A stretch of 64,000 nt of DNA from Myxococcales bacterium UBA1203 (GCA_002309695.1 DBXV01000008.1:184356-248355), one strand, 5' to 3'; shown: positions 9,026-18,008, counted from the stretch's first letter. Notes: generated by a model not told the origin, from the letters alone. Made by a program: numbers and translations.

Positions 9026-9193
9026 TTTGGTTGGCGGAATTTGGGGGATGAGGATGCAGGGGGGGAAAGGGGAGAGACCAAGAGCGCCGACTGCTGCTCA
9101 AAAGAGAAGGTGTTTTTTTATTTTTATTACGACATTATTGCTGCGTGACGCCCGGAGCTGCGAGCTGAAGAATTTATTCCGGACTCATAAATA

Positions 9194-9235
9194 AAAAATC
9201 CCCCTCTCCATTTTATTCTGGAAAGGGGGATTTTT
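9194..9235. terminator. Bidirectional intrinsic terminator
   Basis: A 16-bp arm at 9194-9209 (A5-T-C5 then TCTCC) pairs with 9220-9235 (GGAAAG5A then T5) with one mismatch and a 10-base AT-rich loop. A5 on the left and T5 on the right give a U-tract on both strands. It would end minus-strand transcripts of the FISUMP lipoprotein gene and could also stop read-through from tRNA-Leu. Confidence 0.9.
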
Positions 9236-9265
9236 ATGTTCGGTGAAATAATTTAATTTCTCAAC

Positions 9266-9940
9266 TCAGTCCTTCAGACACCGCACCGAGTCGCCGACGT
9301 CTTTGTTCATCAATTCCATCGCGGTGAGGACGCCGTTCACGCGCAGGCGCCAGCCATTATCAATACCGTCTGCGTCAATATGCTCCTCGGATGACCAGAA
9401 ATAGGCCGCAAAACCAGCGCTGCCGCTGAAACTTCCATCTGAAAACGCCTGCTCGGTGGGAAGGGCCGCAAAGCCAAAATCATCGCCGCCCTGACTGGGG
9501 TAATCCTTCCAGTCGTCCGATTTGGCAATCAGCGACAAAAACACCGATTTGCTCGTGCGGTGGGCGTCCGCATACGCCAGAAGGTCGTCAAAATCCTTCT
9601 TTGTCGGCAGATGCCAGCCATCGGGACATACTTTCTTGGCGTCGTCCCAATTATAAAGGCAGCCATATTTAAGGTCGTCGCTCCTGCCACGGCATTGAAC
9701 GTCAACCCCCATATACTTCATATTCTCCGCCATCCAGGTCTGGCTGCCAATAACGACGGTTTTATACTTATTGCCCGAGCGGTCTTTCATCGTATTCGCT
9801 TCCAGCTCCTCCTCGTCTTCATCTTTATCCGAGCCGCCGCAGGCAATGCCCGAAACTGCTAATGCGAATACTGAAATTAAAACAGGAATTGTTTTGAAGA
9901 ATTCCCCCACGCATACATTTACAGTTTTGTTCGATTTCAT
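9266..9940 (-). CDS. FISUMP-domain lipoprotein
   Basis: A 224-residue exported protein. The N-terminus has a basic start, a hydrophobic stretch (residues 18-31) and a Cys at 34 in SGIAC followed by GG and an acidic run (SDKDEDEEELE), consistent with a lipoprotein signal. The rest is a single Fibrobacter-succinogenes major paralogous domain: DRSGNKYKTVVIGSQTWMAE, GCLYNWDDAKKVCPDGWHLP, DDFGFAALP, AYFWSSEE and DSVRCLKD at the end. This is a secreted fold of unknown function, common in Fibrobacteres and Bacteroidetes and found in some Myxococcota. AGGAGTG precedes the ATG at good spacing. The gene is visibly AT-richer than its neighbours and lies just downstream of a tRNA, so horizontal acquisition is possible. 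Confidence 0.88.
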   Translation of the reverse strand: MKSNKTVNVCVGEFFKTIPVLISVFALAVSGIACGGSDKDEDEEELEANTMKDRSGNKYKTVVIGSQTWMAENMKYMGVDVQCRGRSDDLKYGCLYNWDDAKKVCPDGWHLPTKKDFDDLLAYADAHRTSKSVFLSLIAKSDDWKDYPSQGGDDFGFAALPTEQAFSDGSFSGSAGFAAYFWSSEEHIDADGIDNGWRLRVNGVLTAMELMNKDVGDSVRCLKD

Positions 9941-10099
9941 TAACTTTCACTCCTGTGGAAAACAGCCGCACGGCCCGGCCGGGTGAAAAAATCGGCGGCG
10001 TCTAGCAGGAGGAAAGAGGCAGCTGTCAAGGTGAAAAACGGGAAAACCTTCTCAGTCAGCGCCGAAATAAAATAAGGATAAAGACAAAACCAATTCATA

Positions 10100-11083
10100 T
10101 TACATGGTTGCTTTTAATGTTTTTAATAAAAACAAAGCCGCTTCCGCCCGTTTTTTAGGGGAACAGTTTTTCAGCTCATCTGGCTGATTTTCCAGCAGCT
10201 GAGACAATTCCTCCCGCGCCATTTCCAGAGCCCAGTCCAGCGCTTCGGCATCCGATGAACGCTGCCGACGGGCCTCCAGCCGGCCGCTTTCGGCCATGCC
10301 GCGGAACAGGCTGAAAACCTCGCGCACCAGGTCATCGACTCCCGAACCGTCTTTTGCGGAGACCTTGAGGAGCGGCTTTCCCCGGTCATGGGCGATGGGC
10401 TCCATTTCGCGCATCAGGATGTCCGCGCCGGCCAGATCTCCCTTGTTGACGACCAGCATGTCGGTCAGCTCCAGGAGCCCCGCCTTCATGGCCTGAATGT
10501 CGTCGCCCAGTCCGGGGGCCATGACCAGCATCGTCAGGTCCGCGAGACGAACGATGTCAAATTCGGCCTGACCGACGCCCACTGTTTCGATGAGAACCGG
10601 GTGGCAGCCCGCGGCCTTCATAATGCGGGCAGCCGATGCCGTAGCCGCGGAGAGTCCGCCCAGCCGCCCGCGCGAGGCCATGGAGCGAATGACGACGTCC
10701 GGGTCGCAGGCGTGGCGCATCATGCGGATGCGGTCGCCCAGAACAGCGCCGCCGGAGATGGGCGACGAAGGGTCCACTGCAATGAGCCCCACGCGGTGTC
10801 CGGCGCTTCGGAAACAGGAGACGAGCCGGCCCGCCAGAGTCGATTTGCCGGCGCCGCCCGTTCCGGTGATGCCCAGCGTGAGTGCGTCGGAAGCAGGCGC
10901 GGCTTCATCCAGAATCGTCAGAAGCTGATCCGCCTGAGGCCCGCCTTCTTCGACGATGGTGATGGCGCGGCCGATGGCTCGGGGCGAGCGTGCGGCCACG
11001 CCTTCGGCAATGCGCCGGATGAAGCTGCCGTCTGCGTCGTCGCCGGACAGTGAGCGCGGGGAATTTTCGCTGGATGCGGACAT
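10100..11083 (-). CDS. meaB: Methylmalonyl-CoA mutase-associated GTPase MeaB
   Basis: G3E-family GTPase that loads and protects adenosylcobalamin in methylmalonyl-CoA mutase. It shows Walker A GTGGAGKST near residue 70, the MeaB-specific VDPSSPISGGAVLGDRIRM, ETVGVGQAEFD (G3 region) and NKGD (G4). About 327 residues from the ATG at 11083, normal for the family; a GTG at 11101 would add six residues and overlap the upstream gene. The ATG lies four bases after the stop of the B12-binding subunit gene, so the two are one operon. The gene ends in a K-rich AT-rich tail. The catalytic mutase subunit is not in the window. Confidence 0.93.
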   Translation of the reverse strand: MSASSENSPRSLSGDDADGSFIRRIAEGVAARSPRAIGRAITIVEEGGPQADQLLTILDEAAPASDALTLGITGTGGAGKSTLAGRLVSCFRSAGHRVGLIAVDPSSPISGGAVLGDRIRMMRHACDPDVVIRSMASRGRLGGLSAATASAARIMKAAGCHPVLIETVGVGQAEFDIVRLADLTMLVMAPGLGDDIQAMKAGLLELTDMLVVNKGDLAGADILMREMEPIAHDRGKPLLKVSAKDGSGVDDLVREVFSLFRGMAESGRLEARRQRSSDAEALDWALEMAREELSQLLENQPDELKNCSPKKRAEAALFLLKTLKATM

Positions 11084-11087
11084 GCGG

Positions 11088-11510
11088 TCAGCGGCCCTCA
11101 CTTTGCCGATATTCCGTCACCGCCCGCTCAAAGGCCTCAGTGACGGCAGACAGCGGCGTCCCCGGCGTAAAAATTTCGCGGATGCCCAGCGCCTTCAGCC
11201 CGGGGATGTCCTCGTCGGGGATGACGCCGCCGCCCAGGACGGGAACGCTGCCCAGACCGACGGCGGCCAGCGCCTTGAGAACGGCCGGGAAAAGGACGTT
11301 GTGCGCGCCCGAGAGCAGGGAAATCCCCACGGCATCCACGTCTTCCTGAACCGCGGCGGCGGCGATTTCCTCAGGCGTCCTGCGAATGCCCGTATAGATG
11401 ACCTCGAAGCCCGCATCGGACAGCGCCCGCGCCACCACTTTCGCTCCCCGGTCGTGGCCGTCGAGGCCGGGCTTGCCGATGAGAATCCTGCCTTTTCTGA
11501 CTGGCTGCAT
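11088..11510 (-). CDS. Cobalamin-binding small subunit of methylmalonyl-CoA mutase
   Basis: A 140-residue stand-alone B12-binding domain. It contains the base-off/His-on motif in KPGLDGHDRGAK (D-x-H-x2-G), then DAVGISLLSGAH and VPVLGGGVIPDEDI, as in the C-terminal domain of MutB/ScpA or the separate small subunit of heteromeric mutases. The start at 11510 has AGAGGAG seven bases upstream. An upstream ATG at 11696 would add 62 residues with no family similarity. Directly followed by meaB, which supports a role in methylmalonyl-CoA (propionate/succinate) metabolism. Confidence 0.9.
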   Translation of the reverse strand: MQPVRKGRILIGKPGLDGHDRGAKVVARALSDAGFEVIYTGIRRTPEEIAAAAVQEDVDAVGISLLSGAHNVLFPAVLKALAAVGLGSVPVLGGGVIPDEDIPGLKALGIREIFTPGTPLSAVTEAFERAVTEYRQSEGR

Positions 11511-11761
11511 GTGTTTGCTCCTCTGCTGAAACTGTTCAGGGCCAAAAGGCGGGGCCTCAAAACATTCGGAGGCCCTTTTCGGAAGATGGAAACGCGGCGC
11601 GCTGCGGACGGCCTCCATGCGATGAGCGGCCGCCTTGAGATTCCGCCGCTCCCGGTGAATAGGCCCGCGGTTTTTCGCAGACCGGCCCTGATTCACCGAA
11701 TTTCCCCCGCTTCATCACTCGTCATCACCCATCACCAGCGTCACCGCATCGCATCGTTCCC

Positions 11762-12811
11762 ATGAATCGTTTCGTCAGCCGCTTCGCCGTCATTCTCCTC
11801 ATCGCCATTGGCCTCTACGGCGCCTTTGTCGCCTGGACCGGCTATGCGGATATTCGCGAGAGCCTTCGCGGCTTTCGCGGCTCCATGTTCCTGCTGGCCG
11901 TCGCCCTCGCCACCGCCAATTACGCTCTGCGCATCGTGCGCTGGGAATTTTACCTCCGCCGTCTGGGCATCCGCATTCCGCTGGCGGACAGCGCCCTGTC
12001 CTTCCTCTCCGGCTTTGCCTTCACCATGACGCCCACCAAAGTGGGCGAGGTCTTCAAGAGCGCCGTCCTCCTCGAAACGCATGGCATCCCCGTGGCGAAA
12101 ACTGCCCCCATCGTCGTCGCCGAGCGGCTCAGCGATGTCATCGGCGTCGTGGCACTGGTCCTGGCCGGCAGCCTGGGCTTCGAAGGCGGGCTCGTCTGGG
12201 CTCTGGCGGGACTCGCCTGCGTCGCGGTGGGAATGTTCCTGATTTTGAAGAAAGGGCCACTCGAATGGGCAGTTGGGCTGGTGGGGCGCGGACCTGCCAA
12301 AATCAGCCGCTTTGTCCCCAAGCTCCAGGAAGCGGTGGACGCGCTGCGGCTGATTTCCGGCCGCGGCGCGATTCTGGTTCCGACGGTGCTGTCCGTGGCG
12401 GCCTGGGGCGTGGAGGGCCTGTCCCTGCACGTGATTCTCACGGGCTTCGGCGCGGACTGCGGCGTTCCGCTGTCGGTTTTTTTCTATGCCACCTCGACTC
12501 TGGCGGGCGCGCTCGTTCCCCTGCTTCCCAGCGGCCTGGGCGTCACCGAACCTCTGATGCAGCAGCTTCTGGTTCGGCTGGGGGGCATCTCTGCGGGAAC
12601 GGCCACTACCGGCATGCTCCTGACGAGATTCGCCACGCTGTGGTGGGCGGTCGCGCTGGGCTTCGCCACTCTGGGAATTTTGAAACTGCGCTATCCGAAG
12701 TTTCTGGCGCTCAGGGACGCCGGTTCAGCCGGTTCTGATGAGGCAGCCGCCAAATCCGCCAAATCCAAAGATGGCGATGGCGCTTCCGAAGAAGAAGAAC
12801 GCCGCGGCTGA
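11762..12811 (+). CDS. UPF0104 / LPG-synthase-TM flippase-like membrane protein
   Basis: A 349-residue polytopic protein matching the membrane half of MprF-type lysylphosphatidylglycerol synthases (UPF0104, AglD-like). Recognisable pieces are ANYALRIVRWEFYLRRLGI, FTMTPTKVGEVFKS, VVAERLSDVIGVVAL, and LVPLLPSGLGVTEPLMQQLL with the GLGVTE motif. Members lacking the soluble aminoacyl-transferase domain are treated as putative lipid or polyprenol-linked substrate flippases; the substrate here is unknown. The C-terminus ends in a charged Lys/Asp/Glu tail. Confidence 0.85.
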   Translation: MNRFVSRFAVILLIAIGLYGAFVAWTGYADIRESLRGFRGSMFLLAVALATANYALRIVRWEFYLRRLGIRIPLADSALSFLSGFAFTMTPTKVGEVFKSAVLLETHGIPVAKTAPIVVAERLSDVIGVVALVLAGSLGFEGGLVWALAGLACVAVGMFLILKKGPLEWAVGLVGRGPAKISRFVPKLQEAVDALRLISGRGAILVPTVLSVAAWGVEGLSLHVILTGFGADCGVPLSVFFYATSTLAGALVPLLPSGLGVTEPLMQQLLVRLGGISAGTATTGMLLTRFATLWWAVALGFATLGILKLRYPKFLALRDAGSAGSDEAAAKSAKSKDGDGASEEEERRG

Positions 12812-12839
12812 GTGGTTTTTCGCGAGGGAGAAAGGGCAC

Positions 12840-13328
12840 ATGGAGCCGGACAGGGAAGCGATGGGAGCGGCGAAGGCGGCAGAAAGTGATTTTCCGCCCG
12901 GGACAGAGGTCGTGGTGGAGATAGAGACGCCGCGCTTTGGCTTCGTGAAGCGTTTGTCCAACGGCGGCATCGACTTCATTTCCCCGATTCCGTCACTCTT
13001 TCATTACGGCTTCGTTCCCGGGAGTTCCGCGGCGGACGGCGACCCTCAGGACGCCATTGTTCTGACGGACCGGCGTCTGGTCCGGGGCGAGCGCATCCAG
13101 GCCGCTGTCGCCGGGCGCGTCCTTTTCGTTGATGACGGATGCCGGGACGACAAGCTGATTTGCTGCGCCGATGGAGGACACGTCACGCTGTCGGACAGGC
13201 GCCGCCTCCGGGCCTTTTTCGCGGTGTATGCGTGTTTGAAGCGCGGAATAGGCTTTTGGCGGGGCAGGTGCGGCAAAACAGTTTTTGAGGGGATCGATGT
13301 GAATCGGAATGAGTCCATGCATCCATGA
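12840..13328 (+). CDS. Short inorganic-pyrophosphatase-like protein
   Basis: About 162 residues related to family I inorganic pyrophosphatases. It retains VVVEIETPRFGF at the N-terminus, LFHYGFVPG, the metal-site DGDPQD, and DDGCRDDK, which lines up with the second metal-binding loop of the family. The usual KYE substrate-binding strand is replaced by FVKRL and the C-terminal helix is short, so activity is uncertain. The ATG at 12840 is preceded by GAGGGAG at nine bases. An upstream frame from 12738 overlaps the preceding gene and is less likely. Follows the flippase-like gene closely and is probably co-transcribed. Confidence 0.72.
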   Translation: MEPDREAMGAAKAAESDFPPGTEVVVEIETPRFGFVKRLSNGGIDFISPIPSLFHYGFVPGSSAADGDPQDAIVLTDRRLVRGERIQAAVAGRVLFVDDGCRDDKLICCADGGHVTLSDRRRLRAFFAVYACLKRGIGFWRGRCGKTVFEGIDVNRNESMHP

Positions 13329-13472
13329 AAACCTACATTTGAATCCAGGGATGCAATTCTTGACCGAATAAAAAGTTCCGTGTTTGGAGCGGCCCATTTT
13401 GAGTTTTATCGGCCCCCCAGCCCCCTTCCTCGGGCGTGGGAGACGTATGCTTTATGAGCAAGGAGCTTTTCG

Positions 13473-16400
13473 ATGGCGGTGAAAAGAAAGTTCATTGGGC
13501 GAACCATCCCGAGACGCGCGGCTTCCGGAAAATCATCTGCGTCCCGCAAGGAGAAGTCGGAGAAGTCCGAGCAGATGCAGCCGGTTTCCACGGGCGAATC
13601 AGAGACCGTTTGCGGCTTGGACAACCCCTTTGCCTCCGTCGAAGAAGACCCCTTTGCTGCCATCGACAAAGACCCATTTGCCGCACTTGAGCAGAGCAGC
13701 GCACCGAGCGATGCCGCCAAAGAGGCCGATGATTCAGAGGGCGAGGGCGCGACAATCTGCGGCGACGCGTCTCCTTTTGAAGAAGCGCCTTCCGAAGAGA
13801 GCGCGGCCGCGTCGGGCGAGAGCAGCGAAAGTGATGACGAGGGCGAGGGCGCGACGATTTGCGGCGACGCGTCTCCCTTTGATGAAGACGCGTCGGCAGC
13901 TGATGTTTCCGCTGATGCTGCTCAGGAGCAGTCAGCTGAAGATGCCAGCGAAGGCGCTACCGTCTGTGGTGATGTAGGGGACCTGCCCTTTGCTGATGAG
14001 CCGTCTGCTGAAGCCGCTGCGCCTGCTGCTGAAGAGGAAGCGGAAGTTGAGGATGAAGGCGCGACGGTGTGCGGCCTGCCGTCGGTCGAAGATTTCGAGG
14101 CGCTTTCCGAAGCGGATGACGGTCAGAAGCAGGACGCGGCGAATGACGCCAAGAAAGGTGACGAGCCTCCGGCGGGCGACCTTCCCTTTGAAAGTGCTGC
14201 GGACGCCGATGACGAAGAAGAGGATGAGGACGCGGAGGCCGCGACTCAGTTTTTGACGGCTGTGGGGGATTTCGGGGACGACGACGAGGACGCTGAAAGC
14301 GGACATGCGTCCTCCTCTGAATCTGCCGCTTCTGCTGATGAAGCGGGGAAGGCTGCCGATACGGCCGGCCAGAATGCCTCCGGGACCTCTGAAAAAGCCG
14401 GAAAAGGTGAGGATGCCGCTCAGGCTGCGCAAGGTGCGGCGGCGGCTCAGCTGTTCGTGCCCAAAATTTCCAAGGGAAAGTCCGGCAGTCTGCGCCGTTC
14501 ACCCCTGAGGCCTTCGGCTTCTGAAAAGGACAAAGCCTCTGAATCATCTCGGCCGGCGGCAGCGATGACGATGGAGGTTTCGAAGCCTGATGTATTTGCT
14601 GAAGCTGCGGCCAAGCCGGCTCCGATTCCGGTGGGCTTAAGGCCGACTTTGGAGATGCCCGCTGTCGCGGCGCCTCCCAAGGCTAAGGTCAAAACGCCGG
14701 AAAAGGACCGGGCGACAGGAGAATTTCCTGCGGTCAAGGCTCACCCAGAAGGAGAGGGCTCTGCCGGCATGACGCTGGATTTGTTCCCTTCAGCTGCTGC
14801 GTCGGCCGAGGGCGGAGATGCAAAGCCACCTGCAGACAGTACCGCGCTGGCACTGGCGCCGACATCCGAGAGCGCGAAGAACCGTCCGACGATGGAAATT
14901 CCGGCAGTGACCGTGGATTCCTCGGCGGGCAAGAAGGCCCATGCTCTGCCCGGCGGTGCCACGAAGTCGGGCGAGATGCGGGCGGTGACGAAGTCCGGCT
15001 CGCGAACCAAGACGGGGGAGACCAAGGCTGTCACCAAGTCCGGAGTGACGAAATCCGGCGTCACCAAGTCAGGCGTGACGAAGGACGGCACCGGCAAGGG
15101 CAAGAAGAATTCGTTCGTCTTCCAGCCCGGCGACATGGTCAATCACTACGAGCTGATTCGTCTGCTGGGCAAAGGCGGCATGGGTTCCGTCTTCCTTGCC
15201 CGCGACACCAAGCTGGGTCGCCGCGTCGCCATCAAGTTCCTGCACACGAAGGACAAGGACCTGGGCAGGCGCTTCATTTTGGAGGCACGCACGACCGCCC
15301 GTGTCGGCCACGAGAACATCGTCATCATTTACGAAGCCGACGAGTTCAACGGGATGCCGTACATGGTCCTGGAGTACCTCCAGGGCAGCGAGCTGACGAA
15401 GCTCCTCACCAACCAGCCCATGCCTCCGGGCCGCGTCGCGGAACTGATGGTCCCTGTGCTCCGTGCTCTGGTCCGCGCCCACTCGGAAGGCATCGTCCAC
15501 CGAGACCTCAAGCCCGACAACGTGATGCTGACGGATTCGGGCACCGTGAAGGTCATGGACTTCGGCATTTCCAAGGTGCTGGAGGGCGATGACAAGGGCG
15601 ATTCCGACAAGGCGGACAAAGACTCCGCCAAGAAGGGCGACGACAAGTCTCTGGCCAACGACAGTTCTGGAATGACCCGGGCCGGGGCCATCGTTGGTAC
15701 GCTGGCTTACATGTCGCCGGAGCAGTGGCGCGCCAAGGGCATCGACCACCGGACCGACCTGTGGGCCGCGGGCATCATGCTGTTCCGCATGCTGAGCGGG
15801 AAGCACCCCCTCGAAGGGCTGTCCGGCATGCAGCTGGCCATCGTCGGTGACTACAAGCACAAGATGCCCAGTCTGCGGGATGTGATGCCCCAGCTGCCCA
15901 ACGACCTGATTGATCTCGTCGATAAGGCTCTGCAGAAACGCAAGGAGCAGCGCTGGGAAGATGCGGCTTCGATGCTTGAAGCGCTGGAAGCGTTCCTCCC
16001 GGGGCGCGCCCGCAAGCTGAAAGTCGATCAGAGCCCCTATGCGGGCCTTTCCGCGTTCCAGGAGGCGGATGCCGATCGGTTCTTCGGCCGAAACAACGAA
16101 ATTGCGGCCGTTGTGAACCGCCTGCGGGATCAGGCCCTGCTGGGCATCGTGGGCGCCTCCGGCTCCGGCAAGAGCTCCATCGTCCGCGCCGGTGTTCTGC
16201 CTGCTTTGAAGCGCTCCGGCGAAAACTGGGAGTGTCTGGTCATCCGCCCCGGCCGCAGTCCGATTCACGCGCTGGCCGAAGTCCTTTCTCCGATGTCTGC
16301 ATCGCTGGCCATCTCCAAAGACGATGCGCTGGCCATGGGCAATCTCGAGGAGCGCATCCGCAAAGAGCCTGGCTATGCGGGAAGTCTGCTCCGAAACAGG

Positions 16401-18008
16401 GCGCGCCAGAGCAAGTGCAACCAGCTGCTGTTCATCGACCAGTTTGAAGAGCTCTACACGCAGGTGGGCGATTTGGATGAGCGACTGGCTTTCACCGCCG
16501 CGCTGACCTCCATCGCTGACGATCCCTCGTCACCGACCCGCGTCATCCTCTCCATTCGTTCCGACTTCCTGGACCGCGTCGCCGAAGACATGGTCTTTAT
16601 GAACGAGCTCTCTCAGGGACTCATCTTCCTGATTGCGCCCAACCGGAACGGTCTGCGGGACGCCATTGTGCAGCCTGCCGAAATGGCAGGGTTCACCTTC
16701 GAGAGCGAGGACATCGTCAACGAGATGCTGGACCACCTGGCCTCGACGCCGGGCGCCCTGCCTCTGCTCCAGTTCGCCGCCAGCAAGCTGTGGGACAGCC
16801 GCGATGTCAGCCGCAAGATGCTGACAGTTGCTGGCTATCGGGCTCTGGGCGGCATCGCCGGTGCGCTGGCCACCCATGCCGACGCGGTCCTCAATGAGAT
16901 GCCTTCCAGCAGTCAGGACCTGGCGCGTGCGATTTTCCTGCGGCTGATTACGCCCGAGCGGACGCGCGCCATCGTCTCCATGAGCGAGCTGGACGAGCTT
17001 TCCCATGACGCAGACGAGCTGAAGCGGGTGGTCAATCAGCTGGTTCAGGCCCGCCTCCTCGTCGTCCAGACGAGCGGCGGCAACTCCACGGTGGAAATCG
17101 TCCACGAATCGCTGGTCCACACCTGGCCGACCTTGAAGCGCTGGCTGGATGAGACGGGCGAGGATGCGCCGTTCCTCGAGGCTCTGCGAAACGCCACCAA
17201 GCAGTGGCAGTTCAAGAATTACGACAAGGACCAGCTGTGGCGCGGCAAGCAGGCAGATGAGGCCGAGCGCTTCATGGAGAAAGGCAAGCTCGCGGGCATT
17301 CCTGATGCGCAGCTGGACTACCTGGATGCCGTCATTGCACAGAAGAAGCGCGCTGCGCGGAACAAGCGGTTGGCCCAGATTATCGGCGGCACATTCCTCG
17401 TCTGTCTGGCTGTCGGTTCGACGCTGTTTGCCGGCTATGCCTTCCAGCTTCAAAAGGAAGCGCAGGAGAGTGCTGAAGTCGCGAAAATAGAGAAGCAAAA
17501 CGCCGAAAAACAGACGAAGGTCGCCAATGAGGCGAAGGCGCAGGTCGAAGGGCTGCTGACGGAGGCAACCGAGGCTCGAAAGAAGGCGGAGAGCGCACAG
17601 AAAGAAGCGGAGGCTGCCGAGCAGAAGGCCGTCGCCTCACAGAAGGAAGCAGAGGCCTCCAAGGAAGAGGCTGAGAAAGCGCTGAAGGTCGCCCAGCAGA
17701 AGGAAAAAGAGCGAAGTATTGCGGAAGCGCGGGCGCGTCAGGCGGCCGCTGACCTGGCCTTGAAGAACAAAGACCTGGCCAAGACGCTGAAGATGGCTGA
17801 GGCCGCCAGAATCGCGGCCCGAAATGCCCAGAAGGGCGCCGAGCGGAATGCTCAGCTGGCCCGCAGGCAGGAGCAGGTGGCGCGTCAGGCCGAGGAGAAG
17901 GCTTTGAAGGCGGCCCAGGAAGTGGCGGCGCTGCTTCTTCAGGAACAGGAGCGTGTGCAACGGCTTCAGGATCAGCTGGGCAGCCCCGTCATCGACGATT
18001 TGAAATGA
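13473..18008 (+). CDS. Serine/threonine protein kinase with STAND-type ATPase, TM helix and coiled coil
   Basis: A 1511-residue signalling protein. Residues 1-555 are acidic, Ala-rich and repetitive, with recurrent [IV]CG-containing motifs and PT[LM]E[MI]PAV motifs, ending in KSGVT repeats. A Hanks kinase domain spans about 559-843: glycine loop GKGGMGSV, VAIKFL lysine, HRDLKPDN near 676, DFG near 695, and an unusual Lys/Asp-rich insert before GTLAYMSPEQW. A novel-STAND ATPase follows: GRNNEI, P-loop GASGSGKSS near 893, Walker-B-like LLFIDQFEEL near 985. A membrane helix lies around 1300-1323 and a Lys/Glu/Ala coiled coil to the end, which would be periplasmic if the kinase is cytoplasmic. 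AAGGAG precedes the start. Probably active; targets unknown. Heads a three-gene group with a PEGA protein and a giant lipoprotein. Confidence 0.93.
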   Translation: MAVKRKFIGRTIPRRAASGKSSASRKEKSEKSEQMQPVSTGESETVCGLDNPFASVEEDPFAAIDKDPFAALEQSSAPSDAAKEADDSEGEGATICGDASPFEEAPSEESAAASGESSESDDEGEGATICGDASPFDEDASAADVSADAAQEQSAEDASEGATVCGDVGDLPFADEPSAEAAAPAAEEEAEVEDEGATVCGLPSVEDFEALSEADDGQKQDAANDAKKGDEPPAGDLPFESAADADDEEEDEDAEAATQFLTAVGDFGDDDEDAESGHASSSESAASADEAGKAADTAGQNASGTSEKAGKGEDAAQAAQGAAAAQLFVPKISKGKSGSLRRSPLRPSASEKDKASESSRPAAAMTMEVSKPDVFAEAAAKPAPIPVGLRPTLEMPAVAAPPKAKVKTPEKDRATGEFPAVKAHPEGEGSAGMTLDLFPSAAASAEGGDAKPPADSTALALAPTSESAKNRPTMEIPAVTVDSSAGKKAHALPGGATKSGEMRAVTKSGSRTKTGETKAVTKSGVTKSGVTKSGVTKDGTGKGKKNSFVFQPGDMVNHYELIRLLGKGGMGSVFLARDTKLGRRVAIKFLHTKDKDLGRRFILEARTTARVGHENIVIIYEADEFNGMPYMVLEYLQGSELTKLLTNQPMPPGRVAELMVPVLRALVRAHSEGIVHRDLKPDNVMLTDSGTVKVMDFGISKVLEGDDKGDSDKADKDSAKKGDDKSLANDSSGMTRAGAIVGTLAYMSPEQWRAKGIDHRTDLWAAGIMLFRMLSGKHPLEGLSGMQLAIVGDYKHKMPSLRDVMPQLPNDLIDLVDKALQKRKEQRWEDAASMLEALEAFLPGRARKLKVDQSPYAGLSAFQEADADRFFGRNNEIAAVVNRLRDQALLGIVGASGSGKSSIVRAGVLPALKRSGENWECLVIRPGRSPIHALAEVLSPMSASLAISKDDALAMGNLEERIRKEPGYAGSLLRNRARQSKCNQLLFIDQFEELYTQVGDLDERLAFTAALTSIADDPSSPTRVILSIRSDFLDRVAEDMVFMNELSQGLIFLIAPNRNGLRDAIVQPAEMAGFTFESEDIVNEMLDHLASTPGALPLLQFAASKLWDSRDVSRKMLTVAGYRALGGIAGALATHADAVLNEMPSSSQDLARAIFLRLITPERTRAIVSMSELDELSHDADELKRVVNQLVQARLLVVQTSGGNSTVEIVHESLVHTWPTLKRWLDETGEDAPFLEALRNATKQWQFKNYDKDQLWRGKQADEAERFMEKGKLAGIPDAQLDYLDAVIAQKKRAARNKRLAQIIGGTFLVCLAVGSTLFAGYAFQLQKEAQESAEVAKIEKQNAEKQTKVANEAKAQVEGLLTEATEARKKAESAQKEAEAAEQKAVASQKEAEASKEEAEKALKVAQQKEKERSIAEARARQAAADLALKNKDLAKTLKMAEAARIAARNAQKGAERNAQLARRQEQVARQAEEKALKAAQEVAALLLQEQERVQRLQDQLGSPVIDDLK
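13590..15100 (+). repeat. Low-complexity motif repeats in the kinase N-terminal region
   Basis: The reading frame encodes repeated short motifs: ETVCGLDNPF, GATICGDASPF (twice), GATVCGDVGDLPF and GATVCGLPSVEDF, spaced by acidic Ala-rich linkers over 13,600-14,110. After that come PTLEMPAV, TGEFPAVK and PTMEIPAV, and finally KSGVT repeated three times near 15,040-15,080. Each T-[IV]-C-G block sits in an acidic context. Confidence 0.8.

Noticed and set aside
7525..9051. 508-codon plus-strand frame across the DUF4234 genes and tRNA-Leu
   Set aside because: It runs antisense through two recognisable membrane proteins and through the tRNA; no domain is visible.
8942..10099. Integrated element bounded by a tRNA-Leu att duplication
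   Set aside because: I found no second copy of the tRNA 3' end on the far side and no integrase gene.
15069..16268. 399-codon minus-strand frame
   Set aside because: Shadow of the kinase and STAND domains, with no ribosome-binding site or domain.
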